Part shown: piece after piece, positions 53,516-61,555 of the stretch
Layout of the letters: every line of letters begins with the position of its first letter
Numbering within the stretch: the stretch's first letter is position 1
Source: Spirulina subsalsa PCC 9445
GTDB taxonomy: Bacteria > Cyanobacteriota > Cyanobacteriia > Cyanobacteriales > Spirulinaceae
NCBI RefSeq assembly: GCF_000314005.1
Contig: NZ_JH980292.1
Coordinates: 4,252,121-4,316,120, forward strand
Direction of reading: 5' to 3'
Length of the DNA: 64,000 nucleotides
Made by a program: the position numbers and the translations under genes
The notes under the pieces: model-generated
Database searches by the model: none
Seen by the model: only the letters and a program-made list of their open reading frames with translations
What the model was told of the DNA's origin: nothing

Positions 53516-54493
53516 ATGACACCTGTATCCCCTGCAATCGGGCCACAAAAACCCGCTCGCGTCACAGTTGTTGGAGCAGGAAAGGTGGGTAGCACCTTAG
53601 CTCAACGGATTTTAGAGAAAAATATCGCCAATGTTGTTTTACTGGATGTGGTGGACGGATTACCCCAAGGGGTGGCACTGGATCTATTAGAAGCACGAGG
53701 TTTGGAAGATCATGATGGGTTTATTCTGGGGACGAATGACTATCAAGACACGGCAAACTCCGACATTGTGGTAGTCACGGCCGGTCGTCCTCGCACACCG
53801 GGGATGGATCGTAATGATTTAATTAATATCAATGCGTCCATTATTGCCCAATCGGTTAAATCGGCGATCGCCCATTCCCCCAATGCCATTTTAATCCTTG
53901 TGACCAATCCCTTGGATGTCATGACCTATGTGGCCTGGCAAGTCACCCAGTTACCGACGACCCGAGTTATGGGCATGGCCGGGGTGTTAGACTCCGCTCG
54001 TCTTCAGACCTTCATCGCCATGGAATTAGGGGTGGCGATCGCGGATGTTCATGCCATGGTTCTCGGTGGTCATGGCGACTTGATGGTTCCCCTACCCAAT
54101 TACTGCACCGTGCGGGGTGTTCCCATCACTGAACTGTTAGATCAACCCACCATTGACCGCTTGATTGAACGCACCCGCAACGGTGGCGCGGAATTAGTCA
54201 AACTGTTTAAAACAGGTGGGGCCTACTACGCCCCAGCTTCCTCAGTCTGTCGTATGGTAGAAGCCATCCTGCATAATCAGTCCCGTCTCCTCCCCACGGC
54301 CGCCTACTTACAAGGGGAATACGGCCTCAATGATGTGTTTGTCGGCGTTCCCTGTCGTTTAGGAGCCAATGGAGTTGAACAAATCCTAGAACTCAAACTC
54401 TCCGACGCAGAATTAGAAGCGTTGCACACCTCCGCCGAGTCGGTGCGCGCTAATAACAAAATCGCCCTAGAAGCACTACACGCTACCGTGTAG
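53516..54493 (+). CDS. mdh: Malate dehydrogenase (LDH-like type)
   Basis: Interconverts malate and oxaloacetate with NAD. Rossmann start VTVVGAGKVGSTLAQRIL (~residues 15-32), LDVVDGLPQGVALDLLEA, VVVTAGRPRTPGMDRNDL (with the Arg loop that selects oxaloacetate), VTNPLDVMTYVAW, and the catalytic His in MVLGGHGDLMVPL. A longer frame starts at 53429, but the ATG at 53516 is preceded by ATAGGAGGTTTC, an ideal ribosome binding site, and gives 325 residues. A strong terminator follows directly. Confidence 0.92.
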   Translation: MTPVSPAIGPQKPARVTVVGAGKVGSTLAQRILEKNIANVVLLDVVDGLPQGVALDLLEARGLEDHDGFILGTNDYQDTANSDIVVVTAGRPRTPGMDRNDLININASIIAQSVKSAIAHSPNAILILVTNPLDVMTYVAWQVTQLPTTRVMGMAGVLDSARLQTFIAMELGVAIADVHAMVLGGHGDLMVPLPNYCTVRGVPITELLDQPTIDRLIERTRNGGAELVKLFKTGGAYYAPASSVCRMVEAILHNQSRLLPTAAYLQGEYGLNDVFVGVPCRLGANGVEQILELKLSDAELEALHTSAESVRANNKIALEALHATV

Positions 54494-54502
54494 GTGTCTG
54501 TG

Positions 54503-54546
54503 CCCTCTCCCGTCTTCGGCTGGAGATAGCAGACGGGAGGGTTTTC
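54503..54546 (+). terminator. Rho-independent-type terminator of mdh
   Basis: CCCTCTCCCGTCT (54503-54515) pairs with AGACGGGAGGG (54531-54541) across a 15-base loop, followed by TTTTCT. Confidence 0.75.
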
Positions 54547-54875
54547 TAGAGGTCTTAAAGCACGTGGCTTGGAAACGAGATGTTTATTTTGAGAAAGTTG
54601 ATGCTAATTTCACTAGCCAAATTTGTCCGAATTGTGGTGTAGTGACTGGTAAGAAAGACTTGTCTCAACGAGTGCATAAATGTTCTCATTGTGGGTTTGT
54701 AACGGATAGGGACGTTGCTGCGGCGATGGTTGTTGAGCAACGTGGACTTGCAGCCCTTGGACTGGGGGTCAAGCTGCCTGTAGAGGAAGAGGTTATTGCT
54801 ACGCAACGCTTCGCGAACGGGGATGTCCCTAAAAAGACATCTAGAGCCTCCCGTAGAAGCAGGAAAGCCTCATAG
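54547..54875 (+). pseudogene. C-terminal tnpB fragment
   Basis: From about 54564 the frame encodes the C-terminal part of TnpB: FEKVDANFTSQICPNCG (zinc finger first half), KCSHCGFVTDRDVAAAMVV (second half with the last RuvC Asp), and the tail NGDVPKKTSRASRRSRKAS. No N-terminal two-thirds; it is cut right behind the mdh terminator. The segment ATTGCTACGCAACGCTTCGCGAA (54797-54819), a small palindromic element, sits inside the frame near its end. Confidence 0.8.
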
Positions 54876-54927
54876 TAATATGGGGAAGCCCGCACCACCC
54901 CTAGGGTCGGTGTCGGGAGGATGTCAC
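54806..54927 (+). repeat. 3' end of a tnpB-type element (copy of 46114-46238)
   Basis: Same sequence as 46114-46238 with few differences, ending GTCGGTGTCGGGAGGATGTCAC. The end of the element and the truncated gene end that follows (54930-55007) suggest insertion into that gene. Confidence 0.75.
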
Positions 54928-54929
54928 AT

Positions 54930-55007
54930 TATGAAACCATTACCATCAGCAATGGCGGGAGTATGTTAATGGTGGCCACCAGTGGAACGGCTGTCCGCTA
55001 TCGATAA
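54930..55007 (+). pseudogene. Truncated 3' end of an unknown gene
   Basis: Right after the IS end an open frame YETITISNGGSMLMVATSGTA ... stops at 55005-55007. The beta-rich composition looks like a protein C-terminus whose 5' part has been lost. A strong terminator follows at 55041-55079. Similar bases (GAAACCGTTACCATCAAGGATG) occur at 56037-56058, so the same or a related gene end may exist there too. Confidence 0.45.
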
Positions 55008-55040
55008 CGCGCCGTCATTCACCAACGGACAGGAAAAACA

Positions 55041-55079
55041 AGCAGGAGGACGTTGTAGTTCCTCCTGCTCGTTTGCTTA
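55041..55079 (+). terminator. Rho-independent-type terminator
   Basis: Perfect 10-bp stem AGCAGGAGGA (55041-55050) and TCCTCCTGCT (55060-55069) with a 9-base loop, followed by CGTTTGCTT. It ends the truncated gene at 54930-55007. Confidence 0.75.
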
Positions 55080-55108
55080 AAGCCTATCAAAAATTAATCC
55101 ACTAGGTA

Positions 55109-55311
55109 GGGTCTGCTGAATATCCCTCTAAGCAGTGTTACTAGGACTTTTAGCTGTTTTAAGAGCGAGAAACTGCAAGGTTTTAGGAATAAATAATCAA
55201 AAAGGCTTGCCTTTTTTCGACCCCCTTCCTGTTCCCCGTTCCCCGTTCCCTGTTCCCTAGCCCCACGAGTAGAGTTATATTGCTACGCAACGCTTCGCGA
55301 ACAGCAAGCCC
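55109..55311. mobile_element. MITE-like element copy 2 with 6-bp target duplication TAGGTA and a nested palindromic insert
   Basis: Left end GGGTCTGCTGAATATCCC (55109-55126), right end ...AACAGCAAGCCC (55300-55311), flanked directly by TAGGTA at 55103-55108 and 55312-55317. Inside are AAAAAGGCTTGCCTTTTT (55199-55216) and CCCCGTTCCC/CCCTGTTCCC units. Relative to copy 1, ~22 bases (ATTGCTACGCAACGCTTCGCGAA) are inserted in the right end. The right target duplication lies in the psbY stop region. Confidence 0.75.
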
Positions 55312-55436
55312 TAGGTATTTTTATTTAAGAAAGATTGAACTTGACCCAGAGCAGCCGCAAAGATATTAAAACCTGCCCAGCCTGCTGCGATTAACAGGGG
55401 TCCGAGTACAACCACTAACCGCCAATCGAAATCCAT
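55311..55436 (-). CDS. psbY: Photosystem II protein PsbY
   Basis: A 41-codon reading frame, too short for usual gene finding: [20 protein letters not shown], then [21 protein letters not shown]. It has one transmembrane helix and the PsbY pattern M-D-x-R-hhhVLxPhhxAxxWAxFN. PsbY is a small, non-essential photosystem II subunit near cytochrome b559. The ATG is preceded by GGGAGGATGTGAAAT, a good ribosome binding site. The stop codon TAG (55311-55313, minus strand) coincides with the end of the MITE-like element, so the last codons may have been reshaped by the insertion. Confidence 0.8.
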   Translation of the reverse strand: MDFDWRLVVVLGPLLIAAGWAGFNIFAAALGQVQSFLNKNT

Positions 55437-55630
55437 ATTTCACATCCTCCCTTGATCAATATTTTAAATTATCTTAATCTTTCTCATTTTTCCCCCATCT
55501 TGTCAAGCTCCAATAACTCATCAGAGGCGAACAACTCCGCCCACAAGGGGATGGAGAATTCCCAGCCAATTTATTCAACGGGGGGAGGGGCTTGCATTTT
55601 CCCAGACAAGGGGGTATAATAGGAGATCGC

Positions 55631-55702
<72 letters not shown>

Positions 55703-56092
55703 TTTTGATTAAACCCTTACCATATATAGAGTTTATGGGTTTAGGCAATCTTGACAAGTTAAGGCTCAACGTTAGAAGTCAAGGGAACAGGGAACAGGGG
55801 GGAGTTATTCAGCAAGCCCTACCTAAAAAAGTCATTGATTGCTTAATAAAACCAGTCCAATTGCGTTAGCCGTGTTAAGAGGGAGAAACGGCAAGGTTTT
55901 AGGGATAAAGAATCAAAAAGGCAAGCCTTTTTCTGACTCCCCCTGTTTCCCGTTCCCCACCCGGAGCAGACCCTAATAGTGACTTGGTGGGTATTGCGAC
56001 GAATTGGTTCGGTTCTACCCCTAGGGATACTCTACAGAAACCGTTACCATCAAGGATGAGAGACGAGTGCAACCAGAGAGGTCACAAGTGCA
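55703..56092 (+). repeat. Repeat-rich spacer: TTGACAAGTTAAG repeat and a third, diverged MITE-like copy
   Basis: 55751-55800 repeats the 39917-39968 sequence. GAGTTATTCAGCAAGCCC (55803-55820) is the same end as in the MITE-like copies. GAGAAACGGCAAGGTTTTAGGGATAAAGAATCAAAAAGGC (55882-55922) and its hairpin AAAAAGGCAAGCCTTTTT match the core of copies 1 and 2, with the loop TT changed to AA. The end CCGGAGCAGACCC (55960-55972) is the reverse of GGGTCTGC. No target duplication was found for this copy. Confidence 0.6.
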
Positions 56093-57568
56093 ATGGGATT
56101 GTCTAATTGGGTGTTACCCACCCTCTACCAAGTTTTAGCGACACATAACCCGGATTCTGCTAGGCCGGGAGGGGCAAAATCATCCGGTGGGTCGGCTTTT
56201 AAAGCCGAGGGAGAATGGTATGGTGCGATCGCCGCCCTCCATCAAATCCTGCGCAACCTAACAGAAACGAGCCCCCATTCTTGTGTGGGGGTTGTTTTAT
56301 CCGGTTGCGCCCCCATAGTTAGCGACTCCCAACTCCTCTCTCGTTTACAAACGGGTATTTTTACCCCGAAAGCCTTCCAAGATTTAGCCTCTCATCAGTT
56401 CCAACTCCCGGCCGCTCCGGGGGACGTAGCTCCGGTGGTTTTACCCACCTTAGTTGAATATTCCCTCCTCCCCACCGATCCCCTCGTAGACGAACAATTT
56501 TGTCTCGTCCTCACCGCAGAATTTGGGCTAGTCTTGGCCTTGGGAGAAACCCCCAGCGGAGACAGTCACTTTCAATTCTCCTTTGATCCTCACGTCATCC
56601 ATCAAGCTTGGCAAGCCCTGCGATCGCGCCTTCTGCTGACCAGTCCCCAACACATTCACCCCCTCGACCATCTCCTAGGGGACTTTATCCCTCCCATCCC
56701 TGACTATCGACTGGTGACACAATTTAGCCATCACCTACTTCAGCACCTGCCAGACTTTAGCACCCTCGCTCAACGGTGTCCCTTCCCGAACACAGAACGC
56801 AGTGAAAGCAAACTCAACCTCGACCTTCCCCAATCCACCCCAGACCCCCCTGCTCCCCCTACCAAAGGTCAGGGGATTTCTGAACTGGAAATCCTACAAG
56901 CCTTAACCCATGAGGTACGCACCCCCTTAACAACCATTCGGATGCTCACCCGTTTGTTACTCAAAAAACGGCAACACCTCGGGGACGAAGTAACCAAACG
57001 TTTAGAAGTGATTGATCAAGAATGTACCGAACAAATCAACCGCATGGAATTGATTTTCCGGGCGGCCGAATTGGAAACCCAACCCCCCAATCGGGATCAT
57101 TTCCATCTCATCCCCATTTCCCTCCACCAAGTCATTGAGCAGAACATCCCCCAATGGCAAAAACAAGCCAAGCGGCGTAATGTCCAGCTAGAGGTACTCT
57201 TACCGGAACAATTGCCCACCGTAATCACCAACCCCAGTATGTTAGATCAAGCGCTCACGGGCTTGATGGAGTGTTTCACCCGCACCTTACCCACCGGGGG
57301 ACAATTACGGGTTAAAGTCACCACTGCCGGACATCAACTGAAACTACAATTAGTCTCGGAGAATGTTTCATTTACCAGTTCCCTAAAATCAATGGGACAG
57401 TTGTTAATGTTCCAACCCGAAACAGGCAGCATTAGCCTTAATTTAGATGTAACGAAAAATCTCTTTCAGGCTTTGGGCGGAAAATTAACCGTGCGACAAC
57501 GCCCCCAACAAGGGGAAGTGTTGACCATTTTCCTCCCCTTGGGGGGCGCAGTGCGTTCTTATTTGTAA
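56093..57568 (+). CDS. Histidine-kinase-like protein with degenerate ATPase domain
   Basis: N-terminal ~240 residues of unknown type (DVAPVVLPTLVEYSLLPTDP) in a soluble protein, then an intact-looking H-box LTHEVRTPLTTIRMLTRLLL (~residues 270-289). The following region has the layout of HATPase_c (residues ~370-490), but the expected N-box asparagine (NAxKY) reads LMECFTRTLP, and the G1 motif DxGxG is absent (LVSENVSFTSS). It may be a pseudokinase that works as a scaffold or phosphatase. The start ATG lies in a reading frame open upstream, so a slightly earlier start is possible. Confidence 0.75.
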   Translation: MGLSNWVLPTLYQVLATHNPDSARPGGAKSSGGSAFKAEGEWYGAIAALHQILRNLTETSPHSCVGVVLSGCAPIVSDSQLLSRLQTGIFTPKAFQDLASHQFQLPAAPGDVAPVVLPTLVEYSLLPTDPLVDEQFCLVLTAEFGLVLALGETPSGDSHFQFSFDPHVIHQAWQALRSRLLLTSPQHIHPLDHLLGDFIPPIPDYRLVTQFSHHLLQHLPDFSTLAQRCPFPNTERSESKLNLDLPQSTPDPPAPPTKGQGISELEILQALTHEVRTPLTTIRMLTRLLLKKRQHLGDEVTKRLEVIDQECTEQINRMELIFRAAELETQPPNRDHFHLIPISLHQVIEQNIPQWQKQAKRRNVQLEVLLPEQLPTVITNPSMLDQALTGLMECFTRTLPTGGQLRVKVTTAGHQLKLQLVSENVSFTSSLKSMGQLLMFQPETGSISLNLDVTKNLFQALGGKLTVRQRPQQGEVLTIFLPLGGAVRSYL

Positions 57569-57581
57569 CCGACTCTCGATT

Positions 57582-57643
57582 AGAAACCGGGTTTTTGTTC
57601 GGGTTTACCGAGAAAACGAGACAATAAACGCAACCCGGTTTCT
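57582..57643. repeat. Inverted repeat TAGAAACCGGGTT / AACCCGGTTTCTA
   Basis: Perfect 13-bp arms (57581-57593 and 57632-57644) separated by 38 bases, located between the kinase-like gene and the NikM-like gene. The same sequence type AGAAACCGGGTTT is common in cyanobacterial intergenic regions. A third imperfect copy AAGAAACTAGGTTGCG follows at 57660-57675. Confidence 0.7.
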
Positions 57644-57715
57644 AGCTAAAGTTGAGATCAAGAAACTAGGTTGCGTTATCCCTGAAGTGGGGGCCTCGGG
57701 AGCAGCAGAATTCTC

Positions 57716-58201
57716 TTAAAACCAGCGTTTTAATGGATTACCCACTACTTGGGCAATAAAACCAATGGTTAGGGCGAAGATAACCACGACTAACTGATTG
57801 GCAAATTGGGGAACGTGATGATGGGGGATGTGATAATCCAGATGACTAATTGCATTGATTTCAATGCCATCTGAACTCACGGGAATGGTTAATAGATCCC
57901 AGTGATTATCTTCCCCAATTTCAACGGACCAAATGCCGGGGATATTATAATCCGGTTCAAAGCGAAAACGTCCTTGTTGATCGGTGAAAGCTTGGAGCGT
58001 TTCTAAACCGGAGTCACTGGGAGGATGGATTAGGACATCGGCGTTTTCAAAAGGTTCTTCTGTGCTAAAGAGGGCGTGAATTTCTAGGGCTTGATCTTGC
58101 AACTCATAGAAGGTTTCCAGACTATGGGCTAAGGCCTGAGTCGGGAAACTGAACAAACTCATGAGGAGCAATAAAACAATGAACAGGGATTTGAATTTCA
58201 T
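57716..58201 (-). CDS. Secreted or anchored partner of a NicO transporter
   Basis: Signal peptide (KFKSLFIVLLLLMSLFSFPTQALA), an extracellular carboxypeptidase-regulatory-like region with the pattern LETLQAFTDQQGRFRFEPDYNIPGIWSVEI, and a C-terminal membrane helix (ANQLVVVIFALTIGFIAQVVG) followed by a basic tail (NPLKRWF). The His-rich stretch HLDYHIPHHHVPQF is a possible metal site. The ATG at 58199-58201 follows GAGGATTTACCC, a good ribosome binding site; an ATG at 58219 is less likely. It lies 34 bases after the NicO gene. Confidence 0.7.
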   Translation of the reverse strand: MKFKSLFIVLLLLMSLFSFPTQALAHSLETFYELQDQALEIHALFSTEEPFENADVLIHPPSDSGLETLQAFTDQQGRFRFEPDYNIPGIWSVEIGEDNHWDLLTIPVSSDGIEINAISHLDYHIPHHHVPQFANQLVVVIFALTIGFIAQVVGNPLKRWF

Positions 58202-58235
58202 GGGTAAATCCTCGAACAAAGGTGGACAATTCGGG

Positions 58236-59000
58236 TTAGAGTAGCGATGTGCTAGAAACCCATGTTAGACCAAGACCAATAACCACGACAACACAAGCAC
58301 TGGCCACGGATAAACGGCGAGAGATTTCCTGAGTTTGAGGAAATTTTTCCAGCCATTGCCGAGCATAAACGGCGATTAATCCTAATAGGACTAACACTAA
58401 CGCTAATCCAAGACTAAAGCCTGTGACTAAAAATAAGCCGTAGACAATCTGATGTAGTGCGATCGCCCCCAATAACATCACCATAGCTGAAGGACAAGGC
58501 ACTAAGCCCCCAGCAATCCCCAGTTTCACTAAGTCAGAGAGCGTATGGGATGAGTGATCATGGTGATGATCAGGATGATCATGATGATGATCATGATGGT
58601 GATGATCATGACTCTGGGATTGTAGCCGTTTGCGTACTAAACCGACCCCCACCAGACAAATCATTATCCCACTCAGTACACTTAAAACCGGATATAACTG
58701 TTCGGGTAGGATGTACTGGGAGGCAAAAAGTGCGATCGCCCCCAACAAAAACACCCCTAGGGTATGAGTGATTGTTGTCGTCACCCCCAAGACAATGGCC
58801 TGTTGTGGGGTGCCTTGGGTGCCGATGAGATAGGCGCTGACTAATGCCTTACCATGTCCGGGAGAGAGAGCGTGAAAAGCTCCGAAACTAAATGCGATCG
58901 CCATTCCTCCCAAAATACTGCCCAGAGTCGGTTCAGCGAGGAGAAAATGGGTTAACTCTCTAGATTGAGCTAAATGAGCGAGGAGAAAAGTTGATGTCAT
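58236..59000 (-). CDS. NicO-family nickel/cobalt exporter (RcnA-like)
   Basis: A 254-residue membrane protein with six or so helices. The NicO signature HALSPGHGKALVSAYLIG (~residues 43-60) is intact, with HTLGV following in the second helix. A long His-rich loop (residues ~130-150, HDHHHHDHHHDHPDHHHDH) lies between helices and probably binds metal. The downstream periplasmic protein gene follows after 34 bases, suggesting an operon. Nickel would also be needed for the hydrogenase that HypD matures, but this link is not shown. Confidence 0.87.
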   Translation of the reverse strand: MTSTFLLAHLAQSRELTHFLLAEPTLGSILGGMAIAFSFGAFHALSPGHGKALVSAYLIGTQGTPQQAIVLGVTTTITHTLGVFLLGAIALFASQYILPEQLYPVLSVLSGIMICLVGVGLVRKRLQSQSHDHHHHDHHHDHPDHHHDHSSHTLSDLVKLGIAGGLVPCPSAMVMLLGAIALHQIVYGLFLVTGFSLGLALVLVLLGLIAVYARQWLEKFPQTQEISRRLSVASACVVVVIGLGLTWVSSTSLL

Positions 59001-59109
59001 AACCCCAAAACCGTTACAAATCTAAAACTAATGTTAAAATTATCGCAAAAATTTTCAAACGCTAGGAAATCGTGGGGTTCATTTAACCACCGCAAGGAAA
59101 TATAAACTC

Positions 59110-59790
59110 ATGATCCCAATGAAAAAAGAAGTTCTGGTTATCTTGATGTTAATGGGGGGGGTAATGGGTTGTCAGCCCTCCCCTCCAGATGCCAGGAAGG
59201 TGGTTGATTCCTCCCCAGAGATTCCCGTCACCAAACGCTTAAGGGTTTCTGTTAATCCGAACTTTACCGAAATTCAAAGTCGTTCCGTGAGTTTATTGTT
59301 ACCCCCCGGTTATGAAGGAGGCGACCCGGAAGAGGATTTAGAAACCGTTGCCAGTCAATTAGAAGGGGCAGGTGAAAGATATCGTGATTTAAGTCAAGCG
59401 TTACGGGAAAGTCGCCAAGTTGTTCATTTTCTTGCCTTTGATACAGCCGAGTCTACGCAAGGATTTGTCACGACGGTTAATGTAACGGCACCGACAACTA
59501 TCCCCGGCACGACTCTACAAACGTTGACGGATGCAGTGGTGGAAAATTTCCGCCGTTTGGATTATGAGGTCACAGAACAGGAACTTCAACTCATTAATAA
59601 TCAGTTGGTGGGACGGATTGTTGTGCAAATTCGGGCTGGGACGAAAGAAATCACCCAGTTGGTTTATGCCCTTGAGGAAAATGATCGGTTTTGGATTGTT
59701 ACTTACTCTACTCCTCGCACAGAATTTCCCCAGCGTTTAAGTGGTTTTGAACAGAGCGTCGCGAGTTTTCAGGTCTTGCCGGATTTGTAG
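59110..59790 (+). CDS. Lipoprotein of unknown function
   Basis: A 226-residue protein with a lipoprotein signal: basic KK, hydrophobic EVLVILMLMGGVMG and the lipobox cysteine (residue 21, GVMGC). The mature part has no motif I recognise. An ATG at 59119 could also be the start. Its neighbours do not suggest a role. Confidence 0.75.
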   Translation: MIPMKKEVLVILMLMGGVMGCQPSPPDARKVVDSSPEIPVTKRLRVSVNPNFTEIQSRSVSLLLPPGYEGGDPEEDLETVASQLEGAGERYRDLSQALRESRQVVHFLAFDTAESTQGFVTTVNVTAPTTIPGTTLQTLTDAVVENFRRLDYEVTEQELQLINNQLVGRIVVQIRAGTKEITQLVYALEENDRFWIVTYSTPRTEFPQRLSGFEQSVASFQVLPDL

Positions 59791-60496
59791 GATTGGCTGC
59801 GGGAATCGGGAGTCGGGAGTCGGGAGTCGGGAGTCGGGAATAGTTAATAATTATCAACTCCCCCTCTCCCCTGCTCCCCTGCTCCCCTGCTCCCCCTCCC
59901 CTGTTCCCCGTTCCCTAATCAAATCCAAGTCTTAGAGATTTCTGAGGAAAAATGTGTCATTTTGTAAAATTTCTGGTAATAATATTTGAAAGCAGGTTTT
60001 CCGATCTCAGGGTTCGGTAGTCCGAAATACCTAGATTGAAAGCCTTTTACTTGACTTGGGGGCAGATTAAGAAGTATTAATTTATTAAACGGGACTCAGC
60101 CCTATGCCCCCCGGGGTCTGAATTATTTTCCCTCACCTCTGGCTGAGTAGATGTTCTGCTTCAAAGCGCATCAATCTATCGACAGAGAGAGAAGAGTGGA
60201 ACAGCTAAGTCCCTTACTGTCTTCTTAGCGATAGTCTGCCTAAATCTGGGCGAATTTCGGGGCGGTGGTGTTCTAACTCCCCCAACTGACCCGACAAACT
60301 GAGGACTTTCACCTGTTGAAAGGGATCAACAGCAAAATTTTCTCAGGAAAATCGAAAATCTGGGATAATAACCAGAACCTTAAAAAAGGGAAAGTCTCCC
60401 GTCTCTCCTTCCCAAGACTAATTGAGGAATTGGGAAAAGAGATATTTAGTAAACGTAAATCTTGCATTGTTTCAGTGAAGCAAGAGGTTTTGAATT
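59791..60496 (+). promoter_or_regulatory. STRR cluster and long leader upstream of psbD
   Basis: 59803-59838 contains at least four GGGAGTC units and 59860-59920 has CTCCCCTG units (STRR heptamers). From 59935 to 60496 there is no gene; this ~560-base stretch presumably holds the psbD promoter and a long 5' leader. I cannot place the promoter. A short open frame at 60316 overlaps the psbD start and is not convincing. Confidence 0.55.
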
Positions 60497-61555
60497 ATGA
60501 CAATTGCAGTCGGGCGCGTACAGCAGGAACGAGGCTGGTTTGATTCAGTCGATGACTGGCTAAAGCGCGATCGCTTCGTATTTATCGGTTGGTCTGGTTT
60601 GTTGCTCTTCCCCTGTGCTTACATGGCATTAGGCGGATGGCTCACCGGAACCACCTTCGTTACCTCCTGGTACACCCACGGACTCGCCTCCTCCTACCTT
60701 GAAGGGGCAAACTTTATCACCGTTGCGGTTTCCTCCCCCGCCGATGCCTTCGGTCACTCCCTACTCTTCCTTTGGGGACCCGAAGCCAACTGGGATTTCA
60801 CCCGTTGGTGCCAAATCGGTGGCCTGTGGCCCTTCGTGGCTTTACATGGCGCATTCGGGCTGATTGGCTTCATGCTGCGTCAGTTTGAGATTGCTCGCTT
60901 AGTGGGGATTCGTCCCTATAATGCGATCGCCTTCTCCGGTCCGATTTCCGTCTTCGTCAGCGTCTTCTTAATGTACCCCTTGGGACAATCCAGTTGGTTC
61001 TTTGCCCCCAGTTTCGGGGTAGCGGGCATCTTCCGCTTTATCCTGTTCCTGCAAGGCTTCCACAACTGGACTCTGAACCCCTTCCACATGATGGGCGTAG
61101 CCGGGATTCTCGGCGGTGCGTTACTCTGTGCCATCCACGGAGCCACCGTAGAAAACACCCTGTTTGAAGACAGCGACCAAGCCAACACCTTCCGCGCCTT
61201 CAACCCCACCCAAGCCGAAGAAACCTACAGCATGGTCACAGCTAACCGTTTCTGGAGCCAAATCTTCGGGATTGCCTTCTCTAACAAACGTTGGTTACAC
61301 TTCTTCATGTTGTTTGTTCCCGTAACAGGCTTGTGGATGAGTTCAGTGGGTATCGTCGGTTTAGCCTTAAACCTACGCGCCTATGACTTCGTATCCCAAG
61401 AAATCCGGGCAGCAGAAGACCCCGAATTTGAAACGTTCTACACCAAGAACATCCTATTAAACGAAGGTCTGCGAGCTTGGATGGCTCCTCAAGACCAACC
61501 CCACGAAAACTTTGAATTCCCAGAGGAGGTATTGCCTCGTGGTAACGCTCTCTAG
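60497..61555 (+). CDS. psbD: Photosystem II D2 protein
   Basis: Reaction-centre core subunit with five membrane helices; it binds P680 chlorophyll, pheophytin, QA and the non-haem iron. The full 352-residue sequence is recognisable from [20 protein letters not shown] to the C-terminus, with the Fe/QA region [19 protein letters not shown] and [12 protein letters not shown]. The ATG is preceded by GAAGCAAGAGG. psbC starts 17 bases before its stop codon, as in the classical psbDC operon. Confidence 0.97.
   Translation: MTIAVGRVQQERGWFDSVDDWLKRDRFVFIGWSGLLLFPCAYMALGGWLTGTTFVTSWYTHGLASSYLEGANFITVAVSSPADAFGHSLLFLWGPEANWDFTRWCQIGGLWPFVALHGAFGLIGFMLRQFEIARLVGIRPYNAIAFSGPISVFVSVFLMYPLGQSSWFFAPSFGVAGIFRFILFLQGFHNWTLNPFHMMGVAGILGGALLCAIHGATVENTLFEDSDQANTFRAFNPTQAEETYSMVTANRFWSQIFGIAFSNKRWLHFFMLFVPVTGLWMSSVGIVGLALNLRAYDFVSQEIRAAEDPEFETFYTKNILLNEGLRAWMAPQDQPHENFEFPEEVLPRGNAL

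Noticed and set aside
60316-60543. A 75-codon frame overlapping the psbD start
   Set aside because: It runs into psbD in another frame, and has no recognisable domain or ribosome binding site.
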